49,882 bases of DNA from CAYWJT01 sp964458655. GTDB taxonomy: Bacteria; Acidobacteriota; Aminicenantia; Aminicenantales; Saccharicenantaceae. The notes under the pieces were generated by a model, which saw only the letters and a program-made list of their open reading frames with translations, was not told the DNA's origin and made no database searches. Positions 1 through 7,897 of the stretch are shown here, piece after piece; position 1 is the first letter of the stretch, and the number at the start of each line of letters is the position of its first letter. Both the position numbers and the translations under genes were made by a program. The stretch is taken from contig CAYWJT010000015.1 of NCBI GenBank assembly GCA_964458655.1, forward strand, positions 1 to 49,882, read 5' to 3'.

Positions 1-2
1 TG

Positions 3-239
3 GCGGCACCTATCATAGCCCATCGTGTCACCTATGTATCTGAACGAGCTCAGGACTTTAACTGGTTCACTACATGGGCAATACTTTCTGCCTGGAGTCG
101 CGTTTCCATCGCCGATAATATCGGTAAGGGGTGGGGTCGTCGGTTCATGAGGGTCGAACCGGTTCTTCCAGCGATAGAAGGTCTTTGGGGAGATGCCGAA
201 GCAGCGGCAGGTCAATCTGGCATTGCAGATCGCGCGCAA
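3..239 (-). pseudogene. transposase-like helix-turn-helix remnant
   Basis: The minus strand is open from about 239 to the window edge. It encodes a stretch resembling the N-terminal helix-turn-helix of integrase-core transposases: CRCFGISPKTFYRW followed by KNRFDP. A stop codon lies directly upstream (240-242) and there is no start codon. The sequence after the helix-turn-helix no longer resembles a transposase, so this is a decayed or truncated copy rather than a gene. The TGTCACCTATGT stretch near 26-37 resembles sequence often found beside such elements. The family (IS481-like or IS3-like) cannot be fixed from this fragment, and the element may continue outside the window. Confidence 0.45.
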
Positions 240-290
240 TTATCTCAGTGTCATACGGGCCGACCAACCCGGCCTTGGCACCGGGCTTAT

Positions 291-319
291 TTGACAAAAA
301 CGCCGAAACCTATAATAAT
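291..319 (+). promoter_or_regulatory. candidate sigma70 promoter of the KAS III gene
   Basis: A perfect -35 TTGACA lies at 291-296. An AT-rich -10 region TATAATAAT follows at 311-319; taking AATAAT (314-319) gives a 17-base spacer. It lies about 60 bases before the KAS III start, which has its own GGGAGG ribosome-binding site at about 369-374. Confidence 0.6.
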
Positions 320-381
320 CTCCTGAATTATCGGATGAAAATGCCAGCTCAAGCCAGACGACGGACAAGGGAGGCCGGCCG

Positions 382-1479
382 ATGAACGTTCGGATAGCCG
401 GAATCGGGAAATGCCTGCCGGGCGTCGACCTGCCCGGCAGGATAGTGACCAACCAGGACGTCATCGACCTGCTGCTCGGCCACGGCGCCCTTAAGCCGGG
501 CAGCGACCGTCCCTGGACCGCCGACGAACTGACGCCCGGGCTGATCGAGAACCTGGTCGGCATCAGGCAGCGCCACTGGGTCTCGCCGGAGGTGAACACT
601 TCCGACCTGGCGCTTTGCGCCGCAGAGAAAGCCCTCAAGGCGGCAGGCGTCGGCTGGGAGGATATCGGCATCATAATCGTCGGCAGCTCGACCCCGGAAG
701 CGCTCTTCCCGTCCACGGCTTGCCTGGTCCTGAACAAGGTCCTGAAGAACAAGGTCGCGGCCGGGGAATGGACCGAGCACAAGACCCGGGAGAAGCTGCG
801 CATCCCGGCCTATGACGTCCTTGGGGCCTGCACGAGCGGACTTTACGCCGCCGACATCGTCAGGAAGACGCTCCTTTCCCCTGAGAACAAAAAGGCTTAC
901 GGCCTGGCCGTCGGCGCCGAGGTGATGAGCCGGATGATGGATTTCACGGATACCAACTCCGACCTTTTCGGCGACGGCGCCGGCGCCCTCGTCCTCGAGC
1001 GGAGCGAGGCCTCCAGGGGCATCATCTGGGCCGAAACCGGCAGCGACCCATGGGGCGCGGAAACCACCTACAGCTTCGGCCACGACACGAGGTTCCACGA
1101 AAGCCCTGTCCCGCAGCGGATCTACCTCTCCGGCCATGAGGTCCAGAAATACGTCCTGAAGATAATTCCCGAGTTGATACTCAAGACCATCCATAACGCC
1201 AACCGCGGCCTGGGGTTGAACATCAAACCGGAAGACATCGCCCTGTTCGTCTGCCACCAGGCGAACGCCAGGGTCTTCGAATTGCCGGCCAGGAAGCTCG
1301 GGGTGCCGGTCGAGAGGTTCTACGTCAACGTCGAGCGCCGCGGCAACTGTTCGTCGGCCTCGGTGCTGATGGCCCTGGCCGAAGCGCAGGAAGAAGGCCG
1401 CTTAAAGAGAGGCGACCTGGTCATCCTGCTGGCCTTCGGCGGCGGGCTGACCTGGGCTTCGCTGCTGGTCGAGGCCTGA
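382..1479 (+). CDS. fabH: 3-oxoacyl-ACP synthase III (KAS III, FabH-like)
   Basis: A 365-residue condensing enzyme of the thiolase superfamily. Family members join an acyl-CoA to malonyl-ACP to start fatty acid or related acyl chain synthesis in the cytoplasm. The Cys-His-Asn triad is visible: Cys150 in GACTSG, His292 in CHQAN and Asn322 in RGNCSSAS. The 30-residue His-Asn spacing equals that of E. coli FabH. The protein is longer than typical FabH (about 320 residues), mainly through an insertion before the active-site Cys, so a specialised KAS III acting on other starters is also possible. The ATG at 382 has a GGGAGG ribosome-binding site. The next gene starts one base after the stop, so the two are probably cotranscribed. 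Confidence 0.85.
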   Translation: MNVRIAGIGKCLPGVDLPGRIVTNQDVIDLLLGHGALKPGSDRPWTADELTPGLIENLVGIRQRHWVSPEVNTSDLALCAAEKALKAAGVGWEDIGIIIVGSSTPEALFPSTACLVLNKVLKNKVAAGEWTEHKTREKLRIPAYDVLGACTSGLYAADIVRKTLLSPENKKAYGLAVGAEVMSRMMDFTDTNSDLFGDGAGALVLERSEASRGIIWAETGSDPWGAETTYSFGHDTRFHESPVPQRIYLSGHEVQKYVLKIIPELILKTIHNANRGLGLNIKPEDIALFVCHQANARVFELPARKLGVPVERFYVNVERRGNCSSASVLMALAEAQEEGRLKRGDLVILLAFGGGLTWASLLVEA

Positions 1480-1480
1480 G

Positions 1481-1759
1481 ATGACCTTCATCCGGCTGAT
1501 ACTCGTCTTCATCCTGGCCTACGTCGTGGCCTTCATTGTCCGGGCTTTCCTTTCGTTCTTCAGGACGCAGCCGAAGAACGAGGAAAAGCCGAAGGCCTTG
1601 AAGACCATGGTCAAGGACGAGGTCTGCAACATGTACATCCCCAGGGACGAGGCCCTGCGCGAGGTCAAGGACGGGCGGGAGTATTACTTCTGCTCCGAGG
1701 CCTGCCGGAGCCGGTTCCTGGAAAAGGCCCGGCTCACTTCCACCAGCCCGGAAAAGTGA
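1481..1759 (+). CDS. small membrane protein with YHS/TRASH-like metal-binding motif
   Basis: A 92-residue protein. Residues 1-27 form one hydrophobic membrane helix. The C-terminal half has Cys49, Cys71 and Cys75 in the arrangement C-x21-C-x3-C, within CNMYIP and YYFCSEACRSRF. This resembles YHS or TRASH-type metal-binding knuckles, in which short Cys motifs bind zinc or another metal ion. Family knowledge suggests metal sensing or handling at the membrane, but no partner is visible. It starts one base after the KAS III stop. Its last 26 bases overlap the 3' end of the convergent acylphosphatase gene. Confidence 0.7.
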   Translation: MTFIRLILVFILAYVVAFIVRAFLSFFRTQPKNEEKPKALKTMVKDEVCNMYIPRDEALREVKDGREYYFCSEACRSRFLEKARLTSTSPEK

Positions 1760-2048
1760 CCCGGAAATCGCCGAACTCGCCGGTGAACTCCTGCCAGACG
1801 GCCTTGAAATCCTCAACGACAGCCAGTCTCGGGCCCGTCCTCAGGCGTCCCAGGAACTCATCGAGCTTCGGTCCCGGGCCTTCGGCGACGACCTCCACCC
1901 GGCCGTCATGGAGGTTCCTTATCCAGCCCGTCAGGCCGAGCTCGTTGGCGCATCGCTCGGCGAAGTACCTGTAGCCGACGCCCTGCACCCGCCCGGAGAT
2001 GAGCACGTGGACGCGCCTTGAAGCCCCTCGGTCGTTCTTTTTCTCCAT
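1734..2048 (-). CDS. acyP: acylphosphatase
   Basis: A 104-residue cytoplasmic enzyme that hydrolyses acyl phosphates such as acetyl phosphate and carbamoyl phosphate. The family signature GRVQGVGYRYF is present with catalytic Arg27. Asn45 in GWIRN is the second catalytic residue, with the usual 18-residue spacing. Length and architecture are those of the single-domain family, with a short charged N-terminal extension. It is monocistronic on the minus strand. Upstream, a TTGACC and an AATATATAA stretch sit about 19 bases apart and could form a weak promoter. Confidence 0.93.
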   Translation of the reverse strand: MEKKNDRGASRRVHVLISGRVQGVGYRYFAERCANELGLTGWIRNLHDGRVEVVAEGPGPKLDEFLGRLRTGPRLAVVEDFKAVWQEFTGEFGDFRVTFPGWWK

Positions 2049-2225
2049 GGCCGGCCTGCCTTATATATTGCACGAGCCGCGGCCGGACGGTCAAGACAGG
2101 GAGGTACTTACGAAGAAAGCCGCAGGTGACTGCGAGGGCCAGAGCAAAGCGGACTTGTCCGCGCTTTCCTAAATGGAGCCGCGGACAGGCCCTTTGTGGT
2201 AGAATTGGGAGACGTAAGAAGACCC

Positions 2226-3041
2226 ATGACAGCACCGGGACGTCGCAAGACGCTCTTTTCCATCGCCGGCTATGACCCTTCAGGCGGCGCGGGCGTGCTG
2301 CTCGACGTCAGGGTCTTCGAGGCCCTGGGCTTCCGCGGCTGCGGCATTCTGACCGCGCTGACCGTCCAGAACGCCTCCCGCGTCGTGGCCGCCGTTCCTC
2401 TTGCGCCGGATCTCGTGCTGCGGCAGTTCGAGACGCTCAGGGGGGAGACGAGGCCGGCCGGCCTGAAGCTGGGCATGGCCGGCTCGCTCGCGAACCTGCA
2501 CGCCGCCTGCCTCATCCTGGAGCGCTCGAAAGGCGTTCCCCGCGTCATAGACCCGGTGTTCAGGTCCAGTTCAGGCGCGCCTCTCATCGACATGAAGGGC
2601 GCCGCCGGGTTCCTGGATGAGGTCGCCGGACGGGCTGAGCTCATCACGCCCAACCTGGAAGAAGCCGGCCTGCTGGCCGGGAAGCGAGTGCGCGACCTGG
2701 CGGACATGAAGGAAGCAGCCCGCCGCATCCACGGCCGGACGGGCATGGCCTGTCTGGTGAAGGGCGGTCATCTCAGGGGCGCGGCCACCGACGTGCTTTT
2801 CGACGGCACCGGGTTCACCTTGTTCGAGAAACCCAGGCTGGGGAAAAAGGTCCACGGCACCGGTTGCTGCCTTGCCTCGGCGGCCCTGGCCGCCCTGGCC
2901 CGCGGTCTGGGCCCGCGGGAAGCCTGCAGGCTGGCCGTTCGTTTTACGGGCGAAGCCATAAGGACGGCCGAGACGGCCTCAGGCAAGGTCGGCGTCATCG
3001 TTTTGGCAAGAGAGGCGAAGAGCCGCGCGCGAAGAGCCTGA
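2226..3041 (+). CDS. thiD: hydroxymethylpyrimidine/phosphomethylpyrimidine kinase
   Basis: A 271-residue ribokinase-fold enzyme that phosphorylates 4-amino-5-hydroxymethyl-2-methylpyrimidine twice in thiamine synthesis or salvage. The N-terminus has the substrate-binding IAGYDPSGGAG. The C-terminal half has HGTGCCLASA, holding the anion hole and catalytic Cys region, and KGGHL, all as in ThiD. The frame is also open from a GTG at 2196. The ATG at 2226 is preferred because the conserved domain starts about ten residues later and a GGGAGACG purine stretch lies before it. No other thiamine gene is in the window. Confidence 0.88.
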   Translation: MTAPGRRKTLFSIAGYDPSGGAGVLLDVRVFEALGFRGCGILTALTVQNASRVVAAVPLAPDLVLRQFETLRGETRPAGLKLGMAGSLANLHAACLILERSKGVPRVIDPVFRSSSGAPLIDMKGAAGFLDEVAGRAELITPNLEEAGLLAGKRVRDLADMKEAARRIHGRTGMACLVKGGHLRGAATDVLFDGTGFTLFEKPRLGKKVHGTGCCLASAALAALARGLGPREACRLAVRFTGEAIRTAETASGKVGVIVLAREAKSRARRA

Positions 3042-3089
3042 GGTCCGCCGACAGGATCGTAGGCAGCGGATACCGCCGCGAAGCGCCGC

Positions 3090-4097
3090 TCACATGTTCC
3101 AGGGGTCGGGCTCGGGAAACGGCTCGACCGAATCGATCATCAGCTCGAAGCGTTCCTTGTTGATGTTCCCGCCGCTCACGACCGCGACCGCCCTGCGGTT
3201 CCTGAACAGCCAGGGGTAGTAAAGGAAGGCCGCCACGGGCAGGGCGCCGGCGCCCTCGATGGCCTTGCCGTGTTCACGATAGACCAGGGCCATGGCCTGG
3301 ATGATGGCGTTCTCGGGGACCGTGATGAAGCGGTCGACGTAATCCCGGCAGACCGGGAAGGTCACCGACCAGGGCTCGATCCCGCCGGCGACCGCGTCCG
3401 CGACGGTCTCCTTCTCCTCGATCTCCACGACGCGGCCGGCGGCGACCGAGGCGGCCATGAAAGCCGAGTTCTCCGGCTCGACGCCGATCAAGCGCACCCC
3501 GGGCCTGACCGCTTTCAGGTAGCCGGCGATGCCGCTGATGAGGCCTCCGCCGCCGACGGGAACGACCACGTCCTCGACGTCGGGCATGTCCTCGAAGATC
3601 TCCAGCCCGACCGTGCCGGCGCCGAAGATGACATCCCAGTCGTTATACGGCGACACATAGACCTGTCCGGTCCTGGAGGCGTGTTCCCGGGCGATGGCCT
3701 CGCTCTTTTCGCAGCTTGCGCCCTTGACCTCGGGGATGACGCCGTAGGCCTCGATCTTACGGCGTTTCTCCAGGGCCGCTGTTTCGGGCAGGAAAAGATG
3801 GAGCTTGATGTTCTCGGCCCGGGCGGCGTAGCTCAGGGCCTGGCCGTGGTTGCCGGTCGACGCTGAAACTATGCCCAAACGCCTTTCTTCCCCACTCAGG
3901 CGGCTCATCTTGTGGAAAGCGCCCCGGATCTTGAACGAGCCCGTGATCTGCTCGCTCTCCCACTTGACGAAGACCTTCCCGCCGGTGAGACGGGCCAGGA
4001 CGTCCGAGGGCTCGAGCGGCGTGTGCAGGACACGGTCCCGGATGAGGGCCGCGGCCTCGCGTATCTTCCTTAAGAAATCGGGCTTCTCTTCCTGCAT
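3090..4097 (-). CDS. threonine/serine dehydratase-like PLP enzyme
   Basis: A 335-residue fold-type II PLP enzyme. Family members deaminate L-threonine to 2-oxobutanoate (or serine to pyruvate), or racemise serine. The Schiff-base Lys56 lies in GSFKIRGA, and the glycine-rich phosphate loop is PVGGGGLISG. There is no C-terminal ACT domain, so it resembles catabolic TdcB-type or serine racemase-like enzymes rather than feedback-controlled IlvA. The frame extends upstream to 4178, but a good promoter (4116-4144) lies inside that extension, so the ATG at 4097 is chosen. With the threonine dehydrogenase at 21.7 kb it gives a second route for threonine breakdown. Confidence 0.85.
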   Translation of the reverse strand: MQEEKPDFLRKIREAAALIRDRVLHTPLEPSDVLARLTGGKVFVKWESEQITGSFKIRGAFHKMSRLSGEERRLGIVSASTGNHGQALSYAARAENIKLHLFLPETAALEKRRKIEAYGVIPEVKGASCEKSEAIAREHASRTGQVYVSPYNDWDVIFGAGTVGLEIFEDMPDVEDVVVPVGGGGLISGIAGYLKAVRPGVRLIGVEPENSAFMAASVAAGRVVEIEEKETVADAVAGGIEPWSVTFPVCRDYVDRFITVPENAIIQAMALVYREHGKAIEGAGALPVAAFLYYPWLFRNRRAVAVVSGGNINKERFELMIDSVEPFPEPDPWNM

Positions 4098-4115
4098 GGC
4101 TTGCAAGCCACCGCA

Positions 4116-4144
4116 ACGATACCGCCTTGACGGTTCAATGTCAA
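4116..4144 (-). promoter_or_regulatory. candidate promoter of the threonine dehydratase-like gene
   Basis: On the minus strand, TTGACA (4139-4144) is followed after exactly 17 bases by TATCGT (4116-4121). Transcription would begin about 12 bases before the ATG at 4097. This argues against the longer open frame being translated. Confidence 0.55.
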
Positions 4145-4183
4145 CAGCGGACGGTTGGATTCCCGGGCAGATTGCCATAAAAT

Positions 4184-5104
4184 ATGTCCCTGATGCCCGA
4201 CATCTACATCGGCACCGCCGGCTGGAGCTACGAGGACTGGGAAGGCGTTGTCTATCCGCAGCCCAGGCCGCGCGGCTTCCACCCGCTCGTCTTCCTCGCC
4301 GGTCTCATCGACATCGTCGAGGTCAACAGCACCTTCTACCGGCCGGCTTCGGCGGCGCTCGCGCTGTCCTGGGTCAGGAAGCTCAGCGGCTGGCCGCGCT
4401 TCCTGCTGAGCGTCAAGCTGCACCAGGCCTTCACCCACGGCCGCCGCGAGTTCAGCGGCCGGGACGTCGACGACTTCCGGCCAAGCCTCGACCTGCTCGA
4501 GCTCCACGGTCGGCTGGCCGCCCTGCTCATCCAGTTCCCCTGGTCCTTCATGAACACGCCGGCCAACCTGGAATACCTCGGCCGCCTGCTGCGGACGTTC
4601 GCCGCCTATCCCAAGGCCGTCGAGGTCAGGCACGCGAGCTGGGACGAGCCTTCCTTCTACGGGCTTCTCCGAGAGAACCGGACGGCCTTCTGCAATATCG
4701 ACCAGCCGCTCTTCAAGAACTCCATCAAACCCTCGGACACAAGCACCAGCCCGGACATCGCCTATGTCAGGCTCCACGGCCGCAACTACAAGGACTGGTT
4801 CAGGGAGGACGCCGGCCGTGATGACCGCTACGATTACCTCTATTCGGCCGACGAGCTCGAGGAATGGGTCGAACGCATCCGCAACCTCGGCCGTCAGAGC
4901 GGCCGTGTCTACGTCATCACCAACAACCACTACCGGGGGCAGGCCCTGGCCAACGCCCTCCAGATCAAGAACATGCTCAGCGGCGAGAAGGTCGTCGTCC
5001 CCGACGCGCTGCTCCAAAAGTACCCGGTCCTCGGCGACATCGTCGACAGGATAAAGGCTGGACAGATGGCCCTGTTCCGCGAGGGAAAGGAAGACAAGCG
5101 ATGA
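4184..5104 (+). CDS. DUF72 family protein
   Basis: A 306-residue protein of the DUF72 (YecE-like) family, which adopts a TIM-barrel fold and has no settled biochemical function. Characteristic segments are IGTAGWSYEDW at the N-terminus, EVNSTFYR, a central SVKLHQAFTH, then AYVRLHGRN and ITNNHYRGQA near the C-terminus. An in-frame ATG at 4193 (MPDIYIG) is an alternative start. The stop codon overlaps the lysA start in an ATGA arrangement (5101-5104), indicating translational coupling. Confidence 0.88.
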   Translation: MSLMPDIYIGTAGWSYEDWEGVVYPQPRPRGFHPLVFLAGLIDIVEVNSTFYRPASAALALSWVRKLSGWPRFLLSVKLHQAFTHGRREFSGRDVDDFRPSLDLLELHGRLAALLIQFPWSFMNTPANLEYLGRLLRTFAAYPKAVEVRHASWDEPSFYGLLRENRTAFCNIDQPLFKNSIKPSDTSTSPDIAYVRLHGRNYKDWFREDAGRDDRYDYLYSADELEEWVERIRNLGRQSGRVYVITNNHYRGQALANALQIKNMLSGEKVVVPDALLQKYPVLGDIVDRIKAGQMALFREGKEDKR

Positions 5105-6348
5105 ACCCCTGGTGGGCCAACGAGTTCGTTTCGGTGCGCTCCGACAAGCTCGTTCTGGGCGGCCAGAGCGCCGACCGTCTGGCTGCGGCGCACGGCGCGC
5201 CGCTCTTCGTTTACGGCCGGGCCCGTCTCGAAGCGAACTACCGGAAGGTCGAGAGCGCCTTCCGGGAGCACAGCCCCTGGCCGGGACGCGTTTTCTACGC
5301 CGTGAAAGCCAACCCCAACCCCGCCCTGCTCCGGCTGCTCAAGCGCCTCGGAGCGTCGATAGACGCCGTTTCGCCCGGGGAGGTCAGGCTGGCCCTGGAG
5401 AACGGCTTCCCGCCGGAAAGGATACTTTTCACGGGCACCAGCCTGAGCGAACAAGACCTGGAGCAAGTCATGGCCGTCGAGGGCCTGATCATAAACATCG
5501 ACGCCGAGGCCCAGCTCGAGCGCATGGCCCGCCTGAAGGTCCGGCGCTTCCAGGGCCGGAGATTCCGCGTGTCCGTGCGCTGGAACCCGGGCTTGGGCCT
5601 GGGCTTCGACGCCAGGGCCGTCACTGCCGGCGGCCGCTCCACCGACGGGACGCCGGTGAAATTCGGCGTCGAGGGCAAGAAGCTCCCGGCGCTCTTCCGC
5701 AGGGCCCGCGAACTGGGTTTCCTGCCGGCCGGCCTGCATCAGCACATCGGTTCGGGCTGGACGCTCAGGGACTACGCCGTCGCCCGCCGGGCGGTCCGGG
5801 CCATGGCCGCCATGGCCGCCGCGCTCGTAAAACGTGGTATTCCCATAGAATTCATAGACTTCGGCGGCGGCTTCAGTCCCCGCTACCGCCGCGTCGACCG
5901 CCCCTTCCCGGTGGACCGCTACGTCAGGGACATAGCGGCCGCCTGCCGCGAGGCCGGCCTCGCGCCGGCTTTCATCGGCCTGGAGCCGGGCAAGTTCCTG
6001 GCGGCCGACGCCGGCGTCCTGCTCCTGCGGGTCGAATACTTGAAGCAAAGCTTCGGCAACCTTTTGGCCTGCGTGAGCGGCGGCACCTACAACACGGTGC
6101 CCCGTCCGGTCATCTACGGGCAGGCCTACCACGAGATCGTCAACGCCAGCCGGGTCGAGGGCACGCCCAGGAAGCGGCTGACCGTGGCCGGCAACCTCTG
6201 CGAGACCGGCGACGTCTTCGGCGTCGACCGGCTGCTGCCGGTGCCGCGGCCGGGCGATGTCCTGGCCGTCCTCAACGCCGGGGCCTACTGCCGCAGCATG
6301 GCCTCGAACTTCAACCTGAGGGAGATACCGAAGGAGATCGTCATCTGA
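5101..6348 (+). CDS. lysA: diaminopimelate decarboxylase
   Basis: A 415-residue fold-type III PLP decarboxylase that converts meso-diaminopimelate to L-lysine, the last step of lysine synthesis. The Schiff-base Lys69 is in FYAVKANPNP. GGGFSPRY and EPGKFL are the PLP-phosphate and substrate loops. The CETGDVF segment followed by a GAYCRSMASNFN segment matches LysA better than ornithine or carboxynorspermidine decarboxylases. The same frame is open from 4864, but that part lies inside the DUF72 gene; the ATG at 5101 overlaps that gene's stop. Confidence 0.9.
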   Translation: MNPWWANEFVSVRSDKLVLGGQSADRLAAAHGAPLFVYGRARLEANYRKVESAFREHSPWPGRVFYAVKANPNPALLRLLKRLGASIDAVSPGEVRLALENGFPPERILFTGTSLSEQDLEQVMAVEGLIINIDAEAQLERMARLKVRRFQGRRFRVSVRWNPGLGLGFDARAVTAGGRSTDGTPVKFGVEGKKLPALFRRARELGFLPAGLHQHIGSGWTLRDYAVARRAVRAMAAMAAALVKRGIPIEFIDFGGGFSPRYRRVDRPFPVDRYVRDIAAACREAGLAPAFIGLEPGKFLAADAGVLLLRVEYLKQSFGNLLACVSGGTYNTVPRPVIYGQAYHEIVNASRVEGTPRKRLTVAGNLCETGDVFGVDRLLPVPRPGDVLAVLNAGAYCRSMASNFNLREIPKEIVI

Positions 6349-6385
6349 CGCCCGGGCCACGGCCCGGGCCGGAAAAGGAGACGTC

Positions 6386-7873
6386 ATGCGAAAAACCACT
6401 CTGGCCTTTCTTATCATGGCCGCGCTCACGGGCTTCGCATCTCCGGTTCCCGCCGGGCAGGAGCTGAGGTTCGGCGACCATTTCGCCGACCGCGGCCTGC
6501 GCTTCGACCTGTTCCAGGTCGGCGACGCCAAGGAAGAAGCCGTCATCCTGGACCACGTCTATCTCGAAGGCGAATGGCCGGAGAGCCCGGCGGGACTGAT
6601 CGAGCCGTTCGAGAACGGCCGCTACCGAGTCCGCCTCTACGACGTCGCTTCCAACAGGTTGATCTATTCCCGGGGCTTCGACGCCATGATCGGCGAATAC
6701 CGGACGACCTCCCCGGCCATCGAGGGCGTCAAACGGGTGTTCAAACGCTCGGTCCGCGTCCCCTGCCCCCTCAGGCCCTTCATCTTCGTCATCGAGTCGC
6801 GCGACAGGCGGAACCTGCCGCATCCCATCTTCACCGAGACCATCGATCCGGCCGACTATCACATCATCCGGGAGAGCCCGGCGGCCGGCGACCTTGTCTT
6901 CGACGTCCTGGTGAACGGACCGGCGAAAGAAAAGGCCGACCTGGTGTTCGTCGCCGAGGGCTACACGGCCGAGGACAGGGACAAGTTCCGGGCCGACGCC
7001 GAGCGCTTCGCCGGCTACCTGTTCGATTTCGAGCCCTACAAGAGCCTGAAGGGCTCGTTCAACATCCGCGGCGTCTTCAGGCCGTCTCCGGAGAGGGCCA
7101 TGGACGAGCCGCGCCAGGGCCGCTTCCGCAAGACCGTGCTCAACGCCTCGTTCAACGCCTTCGACCTCGACCGCTACATGCTCATCGAGGAGGGCCACCG
7201 GCTGCGCGAGATGGCGGGTCAAGCGCCCTATGACGCCATCGTCGTCCTGGTCAACAGCGGCCGCTACGGCGGCGGAGGCATATACAACGACTACTGCGTG
7301 ACCACGGTCGACCACGCCTCGAGCAAACAGGTCTTCATCCACGAGCTCGGTCACTCCTTCGCCGGCCTGGCCGACGAGTACTACGCCTCCGAGGTTTCCT
7401 ACAACGATTTCTATCCCAAGGGCGTCGAGCCGCTCGAGCCCAACATCACCGCCCTGCTCGACCCCGCACACGTCAAATGGCAGGAGCATCTCAGCCCCGG
7501 GATTTCCGTGCCGACCGAATACGGCAAGGAAGAAACGGAAGCCCTGCAGGCCGAGCGCCGCTCCCTGTTCGAGGCCAGGCGCAAAGAGTTGGAGCAGGCC
7601 AGGCAAGCCGGGGCCGGCAAGTCCAGGCTCGACGCCATACAATCCGGCTACGACAAGAAAATCAAGGACGTCGAACGCAGGCTGGAGGAGGTCAGGAAGC
7701 GCTACAGCCATCTCGCCGACAAGGTCGGCGTTTTCGAAGGCGCCGGCTACGCCTCCAAGGGCCTCTACCGGCCGATGATGTATTGCATCATGATCTCGAG
7801 CCCCAAGAACGAGTTCTGCGTCGTCTGCCAGAAAGCCATCGAACGCATGGTCCGCTACTACTGCGGCCGATAG
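6386..7873 (+). CDS. secreted M64-family metallopeptidase
   Basis: A 495-residue zinc peptidase of the IgA-peptidase M64 family. Residues 1-24 form a signal peptide ending near PVPAGQ, so it should be exported. The zinc motif HELGH (319-323) continues into SFAGLADEY, the extended HExxHxxGxxD pattern in which Asp330 is the expected third ligand. After the active site, residues of about 390-450 are highly charged and probably form a coiled-coil insertion (LQAERRSLFEARRKE and following). A pair of cysteines (CVVC) lies near the C-terminus. A ribosome-binding site (AAAAGGAG) precedes the ATG. The tricorn-like gene follows 24 bases downstream in the same direction, so the two are probably expressed together. 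Confidence 0.9.
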   Translation: MRKTTLAFLIMAALTGFASPVPAGQELRFGDHFADRGLRFDLFQVGDAKEEAVILDHVYLEGEWPESPAGLIEPFENGRYRVRLYDVASNRLIYSRGFDAMIGEYRTTSPAIEGVKRVFKRSVRVPCPLRPFIFVIESRDRRNLPHPIFTETIDPADYHIIRESPAAGDLVFDVLVNGPAKEKADLVFVAEGYTAEDRDKFRADAERFAGYLFDFEPYKSLKGSFNIRGVFRPSPERAMDEPRQGRFRKTVLNASFNAFDLDRYMLIEEGHRLREMAGQAPYDAIVVLVNSGRYGGGGIYNDYCVTTVDHASSKQVFIHELGHSFAGLADEYYASEVSYNDFYPKGVEPLEPNITALLDPAHVKWQEHLSPGISVPTEYGKEETEALQAERRSLFEARRKELEQARQAGAGKSRLDAIQSGYDKKIKDVERRLEEVRKRYSHLADKVGVFEGAGYASKGLYRPMMYCIMISSPKNEFCVVCQKAIERMVRYYCGR

Positions 7874-7897
7874 ACCTTATAGAACCAAGGAGGCCTC

